From an uncultured Collinsella sp. (GTDB taxonomy: Bacteria; Actinomycetota; Coriobacteriia; Coriobacteriales; Coriobacteriaceae), in NCBI GenBank assembly GCA_900550825.1, contig URTZ01000092.1, positions 1 to 7,873 on the forward strand: 7,873 bases of DNA, given 5' to 3'. Each line of letters begins with the position of its first letter. Positions within the stretch are counted from its first letter, which is position 1. Below the pieces are notes generated by a model. It had not been told where the DNA came from. It did not search any database and saw only the letters and a program-made list of their open reading frames with translations. A program made the position numbers and the translations under genes. Of this stretch, positions 4,939-7,873 are shown one piece after another.

Positions 4939-7500
4939 CTAGAACGTCTGCTCGTAGTCGCTGTGTTTTTTGGCCGAACGCACCAGGAACTCCTGGTTGG
5001 TGTTGGTGCCCTTAAGACCCTTGATAAACGATGCGGCTGCGCGCTCGGTGTTGTTCATGCCGGCAAGAATGCGACGCAGACCAAAGACAAACGGGCGCAT
5101 CTGCTCGTCGACCAGCAGATCCTCGTTGCGCGTACCGGAGGCAACGGGGTCAATGGCCGGGAAGATACGACGGTCGGCAAGATCGCGGTCGAGCTTAAGC
5201 TCCATGTTGCCGGTGCCCTTGAACTCCTCAAAGATGACTTCGTCCATCTTGGAACCGGTGTCGATGAGGGCAGAGGCCAGGATGGTGAGCGAGCCACCGT
5301 TCTCGATATTGCGGGCTGCACCCAGAAAACGCTTGGGCGGATACAGTGCCGCCGAATCAACGCCGCCCGAAAGGATGCGGCCTGAGGCGGGCGCCGCCAA
5401 GTTGTAGGCGCGGGCAAGACGCGTGATGGAGTCGAGCACCACCACGACATCGCCGCCCAGCTCCACGATGCGCTTGGCGCGCTCGATGACGAGCTCGGCC
5501 ACGCGGGTGTGGTTGTCGGCGGGCATATCGAAGGTCGAGGCCACGACCTCGCCCTTAATGGAGCGCTGCATATCGGTCACCTCTTCGGGGCGCTCGTCGA
5601 CGAGCAGGCAGATGAGGTGCACCTCGGGGTTGTTAATCGAGATAGACTGGCAGATCTTCTTGAGGATCGTGGTCTTGCCGGCCTTGGGCGGGGACACGAT
5701 CAGGCCACGCTGACCCTTGCCGATCGGCGACACGATGTCGATGGCGCGACCGGTAATGGAGTCCTTGCCGTGCTCCATGCGCAGCGGCTCGTTGGGATAG
5801 ACCGGAGTGAGGTCACCAAACTTGGGGCGGTTGCGAATCTGCTCGGGGTCTAGACCGTTGACGGTCGTGATTTTGGCGAGGCCGGCGCGCTTGTCGCCGC
5901 CGCGCGAAGGACGCAGTGAGCCCTCGATGACGTCGCCCGTGCGCAGGCGCGCGGAGCGGATGAGGTAGGCGGGCACGAAGGCGTCGTCGTTGGACTTCAT
6001 GTAGCCATGGGCGTGGATGATGCCGGAGCTGTCCGGGCGAATCTGCAGAATGCCCTTGATGTCGCGGAAGCCCTCTGCCTTCGCGGCGGTGACGTAGATC
6101 TCCTCGACGAGCTCGGCTTTCTTCTTGCCGGTCGTCTCGATCTCGAACTCCTTGGCCTTCTCGCGCAGCTCGGCGACCTTCATGGCAGCGAGCTCCTCAC
6201 GCGAAAGCGTGGGCTCGGTGGGGGCGGCGTTACGCTCCTTGTTGCGCTGTTTGCGATCGCGCTGGCGATTGCGACGGTCGTTGTTGCGCTCGTTGCGTTC
6301 CTCGTTGCGCTTGTGCTGGCGACGGTTGGAACGAGTGCCGTCTTCGGCCTCGGCGGGCGCGGCAACATCGGTTGTGGCGGCGTCGGCATTGACCGCAGCG
6401 GCTTCATTGGCCTCGGCGCCAGAATCGACCTGCGCTTCGACATCAGCCTGATGCTCGGACGCCTTGGCCTTAGCGGACTTCTTACGACCGCGCTTGGGCT
6501 TCTCGGACGCAGGCTGTTCGACGTCTTGGGGCTCGGCGGCATCAGTCGATGCATCGGCGGTCGTCTCGTCGGAATCCTCGGACGTACCCTTCTTGGCAGC
6601 CTTAGCCTTGGACGTGCGCTTAACAGCAGTGCGACGGCTGCGACCGGGGCGGACGTCGGCGGGCTCGGCATCGGCGGGAGCGGCCTCGGAAGTCGCAGCA
6701 TCCTGAACGGGTGCATCGGCAGCGGTTGCAGACTCGGCGGTCGCCGCAGCATCCCGAGCAGCTGCGGCTGCGGCTGCGGCCTTCTCTGCCTCGACGAAGG
6801 CCTTGGGCTTGCGACCGCGACGGTGCGGGCGCAAAGCCGGATCGACAACGGGAACTTCGCTGGCCTCGACAGGCGCAGCGGGCTCAGTTGGCGATGCGCC
6901 CTCCCCTGCCGCGGAACGGACCGAAGCCTCAGTGAGCTCGGGGGTTACCTGATCGGCAACCTGCTCGGCCTTAACAGCCGTGCGACGGCGTGTGCGCGGT
7001 GCCGGCTTCTCGGTCGGCTGGTCGGCGGCAGGGGTCTCGGTGGCGGCAGGGGTCTCGGGCACAGACGGAGCTGCAAGCTCGGTCAGAGCCGCGGCCTCGC
7101 GCTCGGCAGCACGACGGCGGGCACGCACCACCTGAGCCTCGCTAATCTGCGCCAACGCACGTGCCTGCGCGACCTCATCGGAAATCGACGCCGAGGAGTC
7201 AGCTGCAACGGTGCGCTTGGCGCGCGTCGTGCGCGTGGTACGGCGCTTGGGCTTGGTGACCTCCTCGCCGTCAGCGGCAGGCTTGGCCGTGCGGCGCATG
7301 CGCTTGGGCTTTGCCGGAGCAGCCTCCTCACCAGTTGCAGGCACGGCCTTCTCAGCCGCTACAGGCGTAGGCGTCGAAGCAGCCTTAGGCGTCTCAGGAG
7401 CCGAGACTTGCGCGGGCGCCGCAACCTGGTCCGACGCAACCGGTGCAGCGGGAGCGGCCTGCGTCGTCGTTATTTCGTTTTCTTGCTGTTGATCAGACAC
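4939..7500 (-). CDS. rho: Transcription termination factor Rho with very long N-terminal extension
   Basis: Hexameric RNA-dependent ATPase/translocase that ends transcription of untranslated RNA; 853 residues against about 420 in E. coli. Residues 1-388 are Ala/Pro/Glu-rich low-complexity sequence with basic clusters; 389-424 is an Arg/Asn tract (NRRQHKRNEERN...). A Rho_N helical domain follows at about 432-470, then the OB-fold RNA-binding domain (483-548), where DSSGIIHA stands where E. coli has DGFGFLRS. The ATPase core is canonical: Walker A PPKAGKT (604-610), DERPEEVT (635-642), Walker B VVVVLDS (685-691), Q-loop near SGGVDSAALYPPKRF, R-loop GSKMDEV (749-755) and SGTR (788-791). The start is GTG at 7500, fixed by an in-frame TGA just upstream; the ribosome site is weak. 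It is a single-gene unit with its own promoter and terminator. Identity is certain; the role of the extension is not. Confidence 0.98.
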   Translation of the reverse strand: MSDQQQENEITTTQAAPAAPVASDQVAAPAQVSAPETPKAASTPTPVAAEKAVPATGEEAAPAKPKRMRRTAKPAADGEEVTKPKRRTTRTTRAKRTVAADSSASISDEVAQARALAQISEAQVVRARRRAAEREAAALTELAAPSVPETPAATETPAADQPTEKPAPRTRRRTAVKAEQVADQVTPELTEASVRSAAGEGASPTEPAAPVEASEVPVVDPALRPHRRGRKPKAFVEAEKAAAAAAAARDAAATAESATAADAPVQDAATSEAAPADAEPADVRPGRSRRTAVKRTSKAKAAKKGTSEDSDETTADASTDAAEPQDVEQPASEKPKRGRKKSAKAKASEHQADVEAQVDSGAEANEAAAVNADAATTDVAAPAEAEDGTRSNRRQHKRNEERNERNNDRRNRQRDRKQRNKERNAAPTEPTLSREELAAMKVAELREKAKEFEIETTGKKKAELVEEIYVTAAKAEGFRDIKGILQIRPDSSGIIHAHGYMKSNDDAFVPAYLIRSARLRTGDVIEGSLRPSRGGDKRAGLAKITTVNGLDPEQIRNRPKFGDLTPVYPNEPLRMEHGKDSITGRAIDIVSPIGKGQRGLIVSPPKAGKTTILKKICQSISINNPEVHLICLLVDERPEEVTDMQRSIKGEVVASTFDMPADNHTRVAELVIERAKRIVELGGDVVVVLDSITRLARAYNLAAPASGRILSGGVDSAALYPPKRFLGAARNIENGGSLTILASALIDTGSKMDEVIFEEFKGTGNMELKLDRDLADRRIFPAIDPVASGTRNEDLLVDEQMRPFVFGLRRILAGMNNTERAAASFIKGLKGTNTNQEFLVRSAKKHSDYEQTF

Positions 7501-7638
7501 AGTGTTTGCTCAACTTTCTTTTCAAGCCCTGTGATCACATGCTCCCTGCATAAACCTTCAGGGCGGCTAAACAGTCTAGCTCCGTCAAATACCGACGGAC
7601 ATCATTGATCTGTATCGAGATATTTGCGTCATATACGC
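7501..7638 (-). promoter_or_regulatory. Leader region of rho mRNA
   Basis: About 140 nt lie between the predicted transcription start and the GTG. It holds two short reading frames (7585-7632 and 7522-7551), a small hairpin CCGTC/GACGG with a 7-nt loop (7582-7598) that overlaps the stop of the first frame, and a GTGATCAC palindrome (7531-7538). Only a weak purine stretch (AAGAAAG) precedes the rho GTG. In E. coli rho is autoregulated through its leader; the same here is inferred. Confidence 0.5.
7585..7632 (-). CDS. Possible leader peptide of rho (15 residues)
   Basis: A short frame, MTQISRYRSMMSVGI, starts with ATG about 6 nt after the predicted transcription start, so it would be translated leaderless or nearly so, a mode common in Actinomycetota. 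Its TGA falls inside the small leader hairpin. There is no ribosome site and no evidence that it is conserved. It could be chance. Confidence 0.2.
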   Translation of the reverse strand: MTQISRYRSMMSVGI

Positions 7639-7644
7639 AGCGTT

Positions 7645-7672
7645 AGTGTAACACAACCACCGCCACCTGCAA
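7645..7672 (-). promoter_or_regulatory. Promoter of rho
   Basis: On the minus strand a -35 box TTGCAG (7667-7672) and a -10 box TACACT (7645-7650) are 16 bp apart. TG precedes the -10 by one base (TG-T-TACACT), giving an extended -10 element. It is the best promoter in the stretch upstream of rho and predicts a start near 7638. Confidence 0.7.
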
Positions 7673-7674
7673 CT

Positions 7675-7721
7675 TAGTCATTGGGGACGTTCTTAAACGA
7701 CTAGTCAAAAGGGACACTCTT
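7675..7721. repeat. Two imperfect direct repeats with 27-bp period upstream of rho
   Basis: TAGTCA-x3-GGGAC-x2-TCTT occurs at 7675-7694 and again at 7702-7721, an offset of 27 bp, with 15 of 20 positions identical. The first copy begins two bases beyond the rho -35 box. It may be a paired protein-binding site or a fragment of a dispersed intergenic repeat. I cannot decide between these. Confidence 0.5.
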
Positions 7722-7873
7722 TGGTTTAACACCCACAAATCTGACTGCCTCCGCCAAAACTATGGCGGTTTACTACGATGAATCGCTCAACCGCGACCAC
7801 TCCGAAACTTGTTGAACTAAAACCGACGCTCCTATAAGTTGTCAATAGGCAGTTTGCGGGAGCGCTCCCTTCA
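7722..7873. other. Gene-free right edge with hairpin, possible rightward promoter and terminal palindrome
   Basis: No coding frame is convincing here. The stretch is less GC-rich than its surroundings. It contains a hairpin CCGCCA/TGGCGG with a 6-nt loop (7751-7768), a possible rightward promoter (TTGTTG 7809-7814, 18 bp, TATAAG 7833-7838), and a perfect 12-bp palindrome GGGAGCGCTCCC (7858-7869) four bases from the end. The last bases, CGCTCCCTTCA, resemble the 5' part of type I-C CRISPR repeats, but only a fragment is present. Confidence 0.35.

Noticed and set aside
6007..7608. Long open frame (533 codons) on the plus strand opposite the rho extension
   Set aside because: It is a low-complexity shadow of the Ala/Glu/Lys codons of Rho and runs through the rho leader. 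No ribosome site or recognisable domain.
7751..7768. Hairpin CCGCCA/TGGCGG as a rho-upstream terminator
   Set aside because: Only six pairs, with TTT at most after it on the plus strand and no T-run on the minus strand.

Overview
This window looks like a chromosomal segment from a high-GC Gram-positive of the class Coriobacteriia, probably Collinsella or a close relative. The call rests on GC-rich codon use, GTG and ATG starts with purine-rich ribosome sites, a Rho factor with the long basic N-terminal extension typical of Actinomycetota, and the overall protein style. The genus is inferred and was not tested by a search.

Layout. Positions 1-329 hold a stable-RNA unit read leftward: a promoter, tRNA-His(GTG), then two tRNA-Lys(CTT) copies, the second cut by the window edge. 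Positions 440-2653 hold two rightward metabolic genes. The first is a class I/II PLP aminotransferase of the kynurenine/glutamine/methionine aminotransferase type, ended by its own terminator. The second is a zinc-containing ROK sugar kinase resembling fructokinase. A strong symmetric terminator at 2736-2782 separates them from the leftward genes and overlaps the last codons of the first leftward gene.

Positions 2768-4790 hold a two-gene leftward operon: a strong promoter, an unrecognised 466-residue protein with two N-terminal membrane segments and a long low-complexity tail, and a VanZ-like membrane protein starting 7 nt after it. Positions 4870-7672 hold rho as a single-gene unit with its own promoter, a leader of about 140 nt, a GTG start and a terminator. 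The 853-residue Rho is about twice the length of the E. coli protein because of roughly 430 residues of predicted disordered, Ala/Pro/Glu-rich sequence with repeated Arg/Lys clusters. Beyond the rho promoter, 7675-7873 has no gene. It holds a 27-bp-period direct repeat, a hairpin, a possible rightward promoter and a palindrome at the very edge.

I see no clear new multi-gene defence or mobile system. The items most worth a second look are the Rho extension together with an apparently altered primary RNA-binding motif, the unknown two-membrane-segment protein coupled to VanZ, the possible leader peptide of rho, and the repeat-like right edge, whose last bases resemble the start of a type I-C CRISPR repeat. 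The left end carries an exact 55-nt duplication of an internal sequence, which suggests this edge is an assembly break inside a tRNA repeat.
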